A DNA stretch of 64,000 nt, taken from the NCBI RefSeq assembly GCF_015326965.1, contig NZ_CP017659.1:5646001-5710000 (forward strand), written 5' to 3'. A program made the translations under genes and the position numbers. Below, one piece after another: positions 49,896 to 57,905 of the stretch (position 1 is the stretch's first letter; the number at the start of each line of letters is the position of its first letter). The stretch comes from Paenibacillus sp. JZ16 (lineage in GTDB: Bacteria; Bacillota; Bacilli; Paenibacillales; Paenibacillaceae). The notes beneath the pieces were generated by a model that searched no databases, was not told the origin of the DNA, and worked only from the letters and a program-made list of their open reading frames with translations.

Positions 49896-50231
49896 ATGGA
49901 TATAGAAGAACTAAAGGCAACACTCTCTGGATCGAATACCGAGGAAAAAACGGAGATATTAAGCCACCTTTGTGATATTTTCGAATCCTATAACCATTCG
50001 ATTGATAATTTCATTGATATTGTTACAGTATTACTCCATTTCGGTATTAAAGAAGAGAATTTAGATATGAAGGAAGAAATATTTAATACAGTACTATCCG
50101 CAGCAACTTATAAAAACATTGAGGGGATAAATTTCGATATTTTAGCTGACAATCTTGAACGTCTGCCTGAAGAGTGTCTCCATTCCGAAGCAACTTATAT
50201 ATTTGCTTCTTTGCAAGTAAATCTATTATGA
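49896..50231 (+). CDS. Orphan immunity protein
   Basis: 111 residues from ATG 49896 with GAGGTG upstream (an earlier TTG at 49878 precedes the RBS). All-helical acidic protein: IEELKATLSGSNTEEKTEIL, then FIDIVTVLLHFGIKEENLDM and a C-terminal LERLPEECLHSEATYIFASL. Position after an orphan toxin tip supports an immunity role. A clear terminator follows. Confidence 0.6.
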   Translation: MDIEELKATLSGSNTEEKTEILSHLCDIFESYNHSIDNFIDIVTVLLHFGIKEENLDMKEEIFNTVLSAATYKNIEGINFDILADNLERLPEECLHSEATYIFASLQVNLL

Positions 50232-50260
50232 TCATTAACCCGACAGTAACAAATATTTGA

Positions 50261-50302
50261 GGCTTATTCCAACTCGATAATGAGTTTGGAATAAGCCTTT
50301 TC
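50261..50302. terminator. Terminator closing the second toxin locus
   Basis: GGCTTATTCCAACTC / GAGTTTGGAATAAGCC with 6-nt loop and TTTT. Confidence 0.88.
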
Positions 50303-50407
50303 CATGTTCAATGTATGGAATAAGTGAAACGAGTCGCTAACGGAAGTTATACAAAGAATAGACAGGTTCAACACTTCAGGAAAGCAAGGAATTTTATTTA
50401 CACTGCA

Positions 50408-51487
50408 TTAACCTTGGACTGGCTTGATCGTGTCACGTATGACCAAGCTTGTAGGCAGCATGACTTTCTTATTCCCGTAAGACGAGCCTTCGGTAATTTC
50501 GAACAGCAGCTTGGCGCTTTCATAGCCGAGGACGTCGAAATATTGCTTCACTGTGCTCAAAGCGATCTTGGCGAATTTGGAGCTTTCAAAATCGTCAAAG
50601 CCCATTAGGGATACTTGTTCGGGGATACGAATGTCAAGTGCGGTGAGCTGTTCGATTACCTCTAGGGCCCGCTTGTCGTTCGCGCAGAACAGCGCGGTCA
50701 GCTCTCCAATTTGGATAAGGCGCGCAAGCGCGGCGTAGTCCAATTCCTTGTCCAGGAACAAGAGCGATTCGGGTATCGGAAGGGACGCATTCGACATGGC
50801 GTTGCAATAGCCGTTATATCTGTCAACCTCCGGGCTCAGGTGGTAGTCGTAAGCAGCAAATCCGATTCGGCGATGACCTTGTTTTATCAAGTATTCTACT
50901 GCTTCATAAGCTCCGTCGTGGTTGTTACAGGTGACGACGTTGACCGGATAGCCGGAAGGGGAACGATCGAGCATCACGAACGGAATCGCTTTTTTGCGAA
51001 TTTCCCCGAGATAGCCCTTCGCAGCTTCGGGATTAGAGGAATAGATGAGTATTCCTCTTAGTTCCGTTTGAATCAGTTCCAGAACAAGCTCTCGTTCCTG
51101 TTCGAAGTCGTTCTCCACGAATTCGATGATCAGCTTGCAACCATGCTTGCCCAGAAAGGACTGTATGCCCCTCATGATCTGCATATACGAACTATCGTAA
51201 AGGTCGACGCCGGAAATGACGAAGGCCACCAGATTTGAGGTCTTTTCCGAGACGGCTGATTGGTTGGCTACAAAGCTTCCCTTACCTCTGACGCGGTAGA
51301 TCACGCCCTCGTTCACTAGCTCCGACAGCGCTTTACGGACAGTGATAGAGCTGACATCCAGCAGCTTGGAAAATTCCGACTCGCTAGGAATCCGGTCGTC
51401 CTTTGTAAATTCCTGATTCTCGATCTGGGATAAGACATAGTCTTTCACCATCTGGTACTTTGGCAGAGCCACGTCCTTCTTGCTCAA
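50408..51487 (-). CDS. GntR-headed, LacI-type sugar-responsive regulator (AraR-like)
   Basis: 359 residues. The N-terminal GntR winged helix reads RIPSESEFSKLLDVSSITVR, KALSELVNEGVIYRVRGKGS. From about residue 85 a LacI/GalR periplasmic-binding domain follows (NLVAFVISGVDLYDSSYMQI; RSPSGYPVNVVTCNNHDGAY; TALFCANDKRALEVIEQLTA; VSLMGFDDFESSKFA). This is the AraR layout. It probably represses the mannoside genes to its right and binds a mannose-type effector (inferred from neighbours). A dyad with AraR-like spacing lies upstream. Confidence 0.92.
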   Translation of the reverse strand: MSKKDVALPKYQMVKDYVLSQIENQEFTKDDRIPSESEFSKLLDVSSITVRKALSELVNEGVIYRVRGKGSFVANQSAVSEKTSNLVAFVISGVDLYDSSYMQIMRGIQSFLGKHGCKLIIEFVENDFEQERELVLELIQTELRGILIYSSNPEAAKGYLGEIRKKAIPFVMLDRSPSGYPVNVVTCNNHDGAYEAVEYLIKQGHRRIGFAAYDYHLSPEVDRYNGYCNAMSNASLPIPESLLFLDKELDYAALARLIQIGELTALFCANDKRALEVIEQLTALDIRIPEQVSLMGFDDFESSKFAKIALSTVKQYFDVLGYESAKLLFEITEGSSYGNKKVMLPTSLVIRDTIKPVQG

Positions 51488-51541
51488 GTAGGTTCACCTC
51501 GTATTAACATTTCCTCCAATTATAGCGCACATCGGTTTAAA

Positions 51542-51555
51542 AAGTATACGTACTT
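51542..51555. promoter_or_regulatory. Candidate operator upstream of the GntR/LacI regulator
   Basis: AAGTATACGTACTT, arms AAGTA/TACTT around a 4-bp centre, 55 nt before the regulator start. It resembles the GTACGTAC-centred AraR box in form. Autoregulation is likely if it is bound. Confidence 0.45.
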
Positions 51556-51683
51556 GGGCTGCATTTCAGAAAAAGATTATGTCGAATAGGTGGGTGGTTT
51601 TCGGGAATAAAGCAGAAAAGGGAGGAAAACCATATAAAAGATTTGAATTTCGTGAAGGTCTGTATTACTATGGGGTCAAATAA

Positions 51684-51717
51684 AGTATGTGTTTTCATTC
51701 GCTTATCATAATAACTT
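51684..51717. repeat. 34-bp repeated motif, copy 1
   Basis: Starts AGTATGTGTT and ends CATAATAACTT. A second copy with 27 of 34 bases equal lies at 54035-54068. The copies lie about 200 bp upstream of the regulator (minus) and of the transporter operon (plus). Candidate shared regulator-binding site. Confidence 0.5.
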
Positions 51718-51773
51718 CGAGATGGAACACTTTGCAAAATGAATGGCACTATATTACACCGTAAACAGACATA

Positions 51774-51804
51774 GAAAAGAGCCGCTGGGGAATCCAGCAG
51801 CTCG
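51774..51804 (-). terminator. Terminator of the DUF1861 gene
   Basis: On the minus strand GAGCTGCTGG / CCAGCGGCTC followed by TTTTCT. It is separated from the gene by the element at 51833-52033. Confidence 0.75.
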
Positions 51805-51832
51805 ATGCTTGGAATTTCATCTAGTACAGGTT

Positions 51833-52033
51833 GTTCAAAAAGCCGTCTTCCAGGACGAAGCAGATCAGGAAGCGGACTCGACATCGAATCTTCAATCAGC
51901 CGGGCCTACCGTTGCTCACGTACCCACTACAGCAGATGCTTTCGAAGGCGTTTTCTGCGAAAACGTGTAGCTCCGCTACTCATTCCCTAGCTTCATCCAA
52001 CCTTCTCGGTTCTGTAAACCGACTTTTTGAACA
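51833..52033. mobile_element. 201-bp MITE-like element
   Basis: Terminal inverted repeats GTTCAAAAAGCCG (51833-51845) and CGACTTTTTGAAC (52021-52033), 12 of 13 matching. No open frame inside. It lies 5 bp beyond the stop codon of the DUF1861 gene and before that gene's terminator. No clear target duplication is visible. Confidence 0.55.
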
Positions 52034-52037
52034 CGCA

Positions 52038-52979
52038 TCATAAGGTTACAATAGCGCCTTCCTTTTCGAACGGGTAGTCGATGACGATACGCGCTGCTCC
52101 GGTATCGCCGATGCCGCTGTACAGATTGACCTTGCCGTCGGGACGCATTTCAATGCCGGCGGTGAACGCGCAGTCGGTCAAATGTGCCTTCTTGGCGGGG
52201 CCATCCGGATAACAAGGACGGGTGCCGATGATGTTCAAATCCGAAAATTGATTCGTCTGCGGGTCCAGTACGAAAGCCATGTTCATGTAAGTCGATGTAT
52301 CTCCCTGAGCATAGCAGATATGGCCGATGACGCCGATCTTCCCGCTTTCGAGTAAGTAGGCCTGGTTGCAGCCGCCCCACTCATCCTTGCGGAACAGTCC
52401 ACTGATATATGGGGCGTTCTTGATGACTTCCGGTGACAGTGCGTCTAGGCTGTCGATGACAGTGAATCCCACTAAGGATTCGCTTCCGAATTGCTTGCGT
52501 ACTTCTTCGCTGCGTGGTCTTGAGAAGACGCCGATCCTACCGTCTCGGAGCTCTACGAGCCGAATATCCTTCATATAATCCGGACCGGTCGTGAAGTAGT
52601 AAAGATCATGAAGATCGCGGCCTTTGTAGAAATAGCCGTAGAAAGTATCAAGCCGCCCCTGTTTGTTACGAACGTGCGTGCCGCCTAGTACGAGCTGTTT
52701 GTTGATCACGCTAATATAAGGATCTTCAAGCTGATAAATCATCGTATTCGGGACGGCTGTCCACTCGTCCGGTCCGCTCTCCTCGAACAGGCGAACCCAA
52801 GATCTCGCCCACTCATGGCGTTTCTCCACGCGTCCGTATATGTAGCGCCTGCCGTTCCATTCGAACGGAATCGAAGGATTGTAAACATCGAAGCCTTCGA
52901 CTCCGCGAAAGACAAGCTTGGCGCTTTCATAAATGCGTTTGTTTGCTTCGAATTGCTGACGCTGTTCCAATAAGTTCAT
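52038..52979 (-). CDS. DUF1861-type propeller protein (GH130-like neighbourhood)
   Basis: 313 residues from ATG 52979 with AAAGGAG upstream (an in-frame TTG lies almost on the RBS). Repeated blades: FDVYNPSIPFEWNGRRYIYG, MIYQLEDPYISVINKQLVLG, HDLYYFTTGPDYMKDIRLVE, DGRIGVFSRPRSEEV, DEWGGCNQAYLLESGKIGVI, DCAFTAGIEMRPDGKVNLYS. This looks like a five-bladed propeller related to GH43/GH130. No signal peptide, so cytosolic. I recall the family as DUF1861 with no settled role. With the GH38 mannosidase nearby, a phosphorylase or hydrolase acting on manno-oligosaccharides is plausible. Confidence 0.75.
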   Translation of the reverse strand: MNLLEQRQQFEANKRIYESAKLVFRGVEGFDVYNPSIPFEWNGRRYIYGRVEKRHEWARSWVRLFEESGPDEWTAVPNTMIYQLEDPYISVINKQLVLGGTHVRNKQGRLDTFYGYFYKGRDLHDLYYFTTGPDYMKDIRLVELRDGRIGVFSRPRSEEVRKQFGSESLVGFTVIDSLDALSPEVIKNAPYISGLFRKDEWGGCNQAYLLESGKIGVIGHICYAQGDTSTYMNMAFVLDPQTNQFSDLNIIGTRPCYPDGPAKKAHLTDCAFTAGIEMRPDGKVNLYSGIGDTGAARIVIDYPFEKEGAIVTL

Positions 52980-53132
52980 TCGTGGCAAATCTCCTTTCAG
53001 GCTTTAATAACAACTCTATCCTAATCGAAAGTGCTGCTTTCAATCTTGCTCTATTTTTGAATGCTTTATGGTGTTTTGACATCGGAGGATCGGAGGAACT
53101 AGTCAATATACAAATAAGGAGGGATATCGCAT

Positions 53133-53981
53133 ATGTTGAAGCTTCTAGCGGCAGACGGCATTGATTCTGAAATTCAGGCTCACTGTCGACTGATCGCTTC
53201 GGTGGGCGATACGATAGGCATGCATACGCACGACTTCTTTGAATTGTTTCTTATCCTGAAGGGAAGCGTTGTGCATGTCATTAATGGCAAAAGGCAGCTG
53301 CTGCAGGAAAATACACTCGTGTTCATACGGGACCGGGACGTTCATTACTATGAGCAGACGACGGATAGCGATTGCCAATTCATCAATCTGTCGTTCAATC
53401 GAGAGGTCCTGGACGACCTGATTGCTTTCTTGGGAGAAGGGTTCCCAAGCGAAAGACTGCTTGATCCGGCTATGCCGCCGTCGACCGTGCTGTCCAAAAT
53501 GGAGAAGGAATACGTGCGGTACCGGCTGGACCAGCTCAGTCTGATCCCGCAGGAGAAGAAGCTGGCCGTCAAAGCGGAGGTAAGAGCCATCTTGACCGAC
53601 CTGTTCTCCAGGTACATCAAGGCCGAAGCGGATCCAATAGATCTTACCGGACAGCCGGAATGGTTTAAGGCTCTGTGCAGAGATGCGAAAGAGAAAGAGC
53701 ACTTCACACGGGGAACGGCTGCGCTTGTTGAGCTGTCGGGCAAATCGCATGCCTACGTATGCAGAATGTTTAGGAAGCATCTCGGGATGTCCCCGACCCA
53801 ATACATTAATGAATTGAGAATGTCCTATGCCGAGAATTTGCTGCTGAACACGGATATGGAAATCGTGGACATCAGTCTTGAGATCGGACTTGACAACGTC
53901 AGCTACTTCTACGACTTATTCAAGCGGAGGCATAATTTAACGCCGTATCGGTATCGCCAATTCGGAGCTATTCAGAGATAG
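53133..53981 (+). CDS. AraC-family regulator with cupin sensor
   Basis: 282 residues. The N-terminal cupin (GMHTHDFFELFLILKGSVVH with its His-His-Glu pattern; GKRQLLQENTLVFIRDRDVH) is followed by an AraC HTH pair (VELSGKSHAYVCRMFRKHLG; VDISLEIGLDNVSYFYDLFK). Similar to sugar-responsive ChbR/CelR-like regulators. AAGGAGG precedes the ATG. Divergent from the DUF1861 gene and upstream of the transporter operon, so it probably controls the island with the GntR/LacI protein. Confidence 0.92.
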   Translation: MLKLLAADGIDSEIQAHCRLIASVGDTIGMHTHDFFELFLILKGSVVHVINGKRQLLQENTLVFIRDRDVHYYEQTTDSDCQFINLSFNREVLDDLIAFLGEGFPSERLLDPAMPPSTVLSKMEKEYVRYRLDQLSLIPQEKKLAVKAEVRAILTDLFSRYIKAEADPIDLTGQPEWFKALCRDAKEKEHFTRGTAALVELSGKSHAYVCRMFRKHLGMSPTQYINELRMSYAENLLLNTDMEIVDISLEIGLDNVSYFYDLFKRRHNLTPYRYRQFGAIQR

Positions 53982-54034
53982 TATGCTAATTTTCGGTGAG
54001 ATTATAAACTTTTTTATGTATTGACGATAAAAAT

Positions 54035-54068
54035 AGTATGTGTTATTTTCTACTTAGCATAATAACTT
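54035..54068. repeat. 34-bp repeated motif, copy 2
   Basis: AGTATGTGTT...CATAATAACTT; see 51684-51717. It follows TTGACG at 54021-54026 and overlaps the presumed promoter region of the transporter operon. Confidence 0.5.
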
Positions 54069-54158
54069 GTGAGACATCATGATGATCATATCTATAGGGG
54101 ACGGTAGAGAAAGCAAATGTGTTTTCGACGAACGTTAGGATATAGTCTGGGGGTGAAA

Positions 54159-54173
54159 ATGAATGCGCTTACA
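54159..54173 (+). promoter_or_regulatory. Near-consensus CcpA (cre) site
   Basis: ATGAATGCGCTTACA matches the cre consensus WTGNAANCGNWNNCW except at one position. It lies about 85 bp upstream of the permease start, suitable for catabolite repression of the operon. Confidence 0.4.
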
Positions 54174-54255
54174 TATGTAGCTAGGCTCATGCTTCCTCGA
54201 GCCATAGCACCAACAGAATCCGATCACAACATGTTAACAGTCAGGAGGTGTTCAT

Positions 54256-55170
54256 TTGAAAACAACCAATAACAGGCTGGTGGCCAGAATCGTCAAGCAC
54301 CGCTATCTCTACCTTATGGTGCTTCCCGGCTTTCTGACGCTGTTAATCTTTCACTATTTTCCGATGTACGGAATATTAATCGCTTTCAAAGATTTCAACG
54401 CATCCAAGGGGATTTGGGGAAGTGAGTGGGTAGGGGTAAAGTACTTCACTTCTTTTTTTAACGATCCGATGGCGTTCAGGGTATTAAAGAATACTTTGCT
54501 TCTCGGTTTGTATACTTTATTTTGGTCATTTCCGGCACCGATTATATTAGCACTGTTGTTTAATGAATTGAAAAACAAGGGCTTTAAGAAGCTTGTGCAG
54601 ACGGTTTCTTATTTCCCGCATTTTATATCGGTCGTCATTGTTGCGGGGATGCTTAAGGAATTTACGGCGAGAGACGGTTTGTTTAACCATATTGTCGGCT
54701 TCTTCGGCGGAGACCCGATCATGTTTCTTCTCGAGCCTGACTATTTCCGGACCATCTTCATCTCTTCCGGCATATGGCAGGGCGTCGGGTTCGGCACGAT
54801 CATCTACCTTGCTGCATTAAGCGGAATAGATCCTACGCTGTATGACGTAGCCGAGGTAGACGGCGCAGGCCGATGGAAGAAGGTTTTGCACATTACATGG
54901 CCGTCACTCAAACCGACCACCATAATTTTGCTGATTTTCGCCGTGGGGGGAATCCTCGGAAGCGATTTCCAGAAGATTATTCTGCTTTATTCGCCTGAGA
55001 CTTACGAAGTAGCGGATGTCATCGGATCCTATGTTTATCGGCAAGGTATACTGGGCGCGCAATACGAGTACACGACGGCCATCGGATTATTCATGTCGGT
55101 TATTTCCTTTACGATCCTTTACTTGACCAATTGGTTAAGCCGGAAAGTATCAGATACGAGTTTGTTCTAG
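54256..55170 (+). CDS. Oligosaccharide ABC permease, LplB-like
   Basis: 304 residues from TTG with GGAGGTG upstream. Six hydrophobic segments. N-terminus HRYLYLMVLPGFLTLLIFHY and the EAA loop YDVAEVDGAGRWKKVLHITW match LplB/YteP-type permeases. It ends with KVSDTSLF, typical of this branch. First gene of the mannoside transporter; the second permease starts about 11 nt after its stop. Confidence 0.94.
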   Translation: MKTTNNRLVARIVKHRYLYLMVLPGFLTLLIFHYFPMYGILIAFKDFNASKGIWGSEWVGVKYFTSFFNDPMAFRVLKNTLLLGLYTLFWSFPAPIILALLFNELKNKGFKKLVQTVSYFPHFISVVIVAGMLKEFTARDGLFNHIVGFFGGDPIMFLLEPDYFRTIFISSGIWQGVGFGTIIYLAALSGIDPTLYDVAEVDGAGRWKKVLHITWPSLKPTTIILLIFAVGGILGSDFQKIILLYSPETYEVADVIGSYVYRQGILGAQYEYTTAIGLFMSVISFTILYLTNWLSRKVSDTSLF

Positions 55171-55181
55171 GTGGTGGAGTG

Positions 55182-56078
55182 TTGAAAAAGGCTAGCTTGG
55201 GTTCCAGAGCTTTCGATGTATTCAATGTTGTTATCATGCTATTCATCCTGATTGTCGTGCTGTATCCGATTCTGAACATTATCGCGACATCGCTAAGCGG
55301 CACGCGTTACATCTCTTCCGGGAGCGTAACCATTTGGCCCAAGGGATTTAATCTGGAAGCGTACACGACGGTATTTCAGGATCCGTACATTTTTAAAGGG
55401 TATCTAAACTCGATCATTTATGCGACCGGCTCTACGGGCATCATGCTGCTGTTTACGGCATTGATGGCTTATCCACTCACGATCCCGGGATTTGCGGGCA
55501 AGAAATTTCTTACCCTTTTCCTCATGATTACGATGTTTTTCGGCGGCGGTTTAATCCCGACCTATCTGCTTATGCGCGGTCTGAACCTGTTGGATACGGT
55601 CTGGGTCATGATTCTCCCCGGCGCGATCAGTGCTTATAATGTGTTTCTATTTCGGACCTTCTTTCTGAATATTCCTTCTGAACTGAAAGACTCCGCCTAT
55701 ATCGATGGAGCGAGTGATTTGGTGGTTCTTTTCAAGATCATACTGCCGTTGTCGAAAGCGCTTTTTGCAACCTTTGCTCTATTCGGTCTGGTTGGAAGCT
55801 GGAACAGTTGGTTCGAGGCTTTGATTTATCTGCGAGATCAGGATAAGTATCCGTTACAGATGGTGCTCCGAAACTACCTGTTTACCTTGGATACGACTGC
55901 GATTCAAGGACGAGTAGGCGGCGGATCCGTTGCCATCAATGCCCCGGGGGAAATGCTTGATCCGAAGGCGGTACGAATGAGCGTCATTATTATTACCATG
56001 TTTCCGATCATGTGTATTTACCCGATCTTCCAGAAGCATTTCACCAAAGGGATATTCGTCGGCTCCATCAAAGGCTAA
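55182..56078 (+). CDS. Oligosaccharide ABC permease, YtcP-like
   Basis: 298 residues from TTG 55182 with GGTGGAG upstream; earlier in-frame codons overlap the previous gene and precede the RBS. N-terminus LGSRAFDVFNVVIMLFILIV, EAA loop LKDSAYIDGASDLVVLFKII, and the YtcP-type end FPIMCIYPIFQKHFTKG. Partner of the LplB-like permease. Confidence 0.93.
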   Translation: MKKASLGSRAFDVFNVVIMLFILIVVLYPILNIIATSLSGTRYISSGSVTIWPKGFNLEAYTTVFQDPYIFKGYLNSIIYATGSTGIMLLFTALMAYPLTIPGFAGKKFLTLFLMITMFFGGGLIPTYLLMRGLNLLDTVWVMILPGAISAYNVFLFRTFFLNIPSELKDSAYIDGASDLVVLFKIILPLSKALFATFALFGLVGSWNSWFEALIYLRDQDKYPLQMVLRNYLFTLDTTAIQGRVGGGSVAINAPGEMLDPKAVRMSVIIITMFPIMCIYPIFQKHFTKGIFVGSIKG

Positions 56079-56188
56079 AGCAGCGGAGCGGCGGTGCAAG
56101 CAAGCTGAGTGTGCAGTCATTGATGACAGTTAATGAATAGCAGATTTGAAGAAGAAGCGGTTAATTGTGCAAATTAGGGGGAAATGGA

Positions 56189-57811
56189 ATGAACAAATTG
56201 GCAAAGAAGCTTGTCCTCGGATTGTCCCTACTGATGGTTTTTTCCGGATGTTCGAATAATTCCAAAAATACGGATACCCATGAAGAGAATCAAGAAGTCA
56301 TGCGCTTTTCGGTCACGCTGCCTGCGAACGGTGTGGATAATCCGAACAGTCTGGTAGGCAAGGAATGGCATAAACGCATGGAAGCTTATATGGGCAAGAA
56401 GGTGGAAATTGAATATAACTATATTCCGTCTTCCGAATATGACGAGAAGGTCAAACTTATGATCGCAAGCGACGATCTGACAGATTTCTTCGTGACGCCT
56501 TTATTCTATGATACGACCGAAATGGCCGAACAAGGCCAGCTTCTCGAGTTAGGCCAGTATAAAGATTTGATGCCGAACTATATGAACTACATTGGCAAGG
56601 TAAAAAACGGGATGAAGCGGGTTACGGATGCCGACGGCAACATGTTCACCTTTAAAGAAACCTCCACGCCTAGATTCCCCGAGGATCGCGGCATGCTCAT
56701 CCAGAATACGTCTGCCTACCGCTATGACGTGTTCGAGGCCAATAACATCAAAATTCCGGAAACACTCGATGAATTTTATGGGGCTGCCAAAAAACTTAAA
56801 GAGCTATACCCCGACAAATATCCCGTTGCGACAAAGTGGAACAGCTTGAGATCGTTGTTCTCCGCGAACCATATCCGGGATGAAATTTTCTGGGACGGCG
56901 AGAAATACGTATACGGGGTTCTGGAAGAAGGGTATAAAGATGCGCTGCAGTTTGCGAATAAGCTCTACGCGGAGAAGCTGTTAGATCCGGAGTACACGAT
57001 TGATACAGACGATACGTTGAAAAGAAAAGCGTTGAACGGCGACAATCTCATGTGGCTGACGCAGTGGTTTACGACGCCAGCCGAGTATACGAGAACAGCG
57101 GGCGACGGCAAGATATTCGCAGTTTCGCTGTATCCCGACAATCCGAAGTACGGAAAGGCCTGGCAGGAGGTTGTAAACGGCAATACGCCTGACTTGGGCT
57201 GGGGAGCCTACGGCATAAGCTCAAAAGTGAAAAACCCTGAAGAATTGATCAAATTCATCGATTATCAGTATTCGGATGAGATGATCCAGCTCATCACTTG
57301 GGGAATTGAGGGCACGACCTATACGATCGGAGAAGAGGGTGTTCCGACCTTTGTCGACTCGCTGAAAACGGCCAAGGATCCATGGTTGGAGGGCGATAAA
57401 TACGGCATGCGCGCAAGTCGGAACCATAACCCTGGATTGCAGATGGTGAGCGATGCAAGAGCGTTCGTCGATTTTGCCGCGACAGACTATACGGTATTTA
57501 ACGGCAAATACGAAGAGGTGCCGATTGAGAAAGCGCAATTCCTGACGAGTCTGCCCATGCCCGAGAACGACTATGTTCCTTCTTGGTTGAGCGAGCCGTC
57601 GATTCAACTCACGGGAGATGAAAGCCAGCGGATCTCGGAGATCATGAACCCGATTAAGACGTTCGTTACGGAAGAACAGGCCAAATTCGTAGCAGGCAAG
57701 AACAGCTTCGATCATTGGCAGGCATTTATCGATAAGGTCCAAAAAATGGGGAACATTGATGAAGCGCTGAAAATTTATAATGACGCTGCACAAAGAGCTC
57801 TAGCCAACTAA
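56189..57811 (+). CDS. Large oligosaccharide-binding lipoprotein, LplA-like
   Basis: 540 residues from ATG 56189 with AGGGGGA upstream. Lipobox FSGC after a hydrophobic core KLVLGLSLLMV. Its length (~540) is typical of LplA/YtcQ proteins that pair with LplB/YtcP permeases. Landmarks: VEIEYNYIPSSEYDEKVKLM and DLGWGAYGISSKVKNPEELI. It is external and captures a mannose-containing oligosaccharide if the GH38 context is a guide. Confidence 0.93.
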   Translation: MNKLAKKLVLGLSLLMVFSGCSNNSKNTDTHEENQEVMRFSVTLPANGVDNPNSLVGKEWHKRMEAYMGKKVEIEYNYIPSSEYDEKVKLMIASDDLTDFFVTPLFYDTTEMAEQGQLLELGQYKDLMPNYMNYIGKVKNGMKRVTDADGNMFTFKETSTPRFPEDRGMLIQNTSAYRYDVFEANNIKIPETLDEFYGAAKKLKELYPDKYPVATKWNSLRSLFSANHIRDEIFWDGEKYVYGVLEEGYKDALQFANKLYAEKLLDPEYTIDTDDTLKRKALNGDNLMWLTQWFTTPAEYTRTAGDGKIFAVSLYPDNPKYGKAWQEVVNGNTPDLGWGAYGISSKVKNPEELIKFIDYQYSDEMIQLITWGIEGTTYTIGEEGVPTFVDSLKTAKDPWLEGDKYGMRASRNHNPGLQMVSDARAFVDFAATDYTVFNGKYEEVPIEKAQFLTSLPMPENDYVPSWLSEPSIQLTGDESQRISEIMNPIKTFVTEEQAKFVAGKNSFDHWQAFIDKVQKMGNIDEALKIYNDAAQRALAN

Positions 57812-57905
57812 CAGAGATTGTCCCTCCGTTCCCGACCGCCGCCGGCGGCAGTAAGTCGCAGAGCGATAGGATTAATGATAACGAAACCATAGGATGTGAG
57901 AAAGC

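Noticed and set aside
50324..50608. Plus-strand 94-codon frame
   Set aside because: Antisense to the end of the GntR/LacI gene; no ribosome site or family match.
51810..52035. Short open frames inside the 201-bp element
   Set aside because: They lack ribosome sites and conservation cues; the terminal inverted repeats explain the region better.
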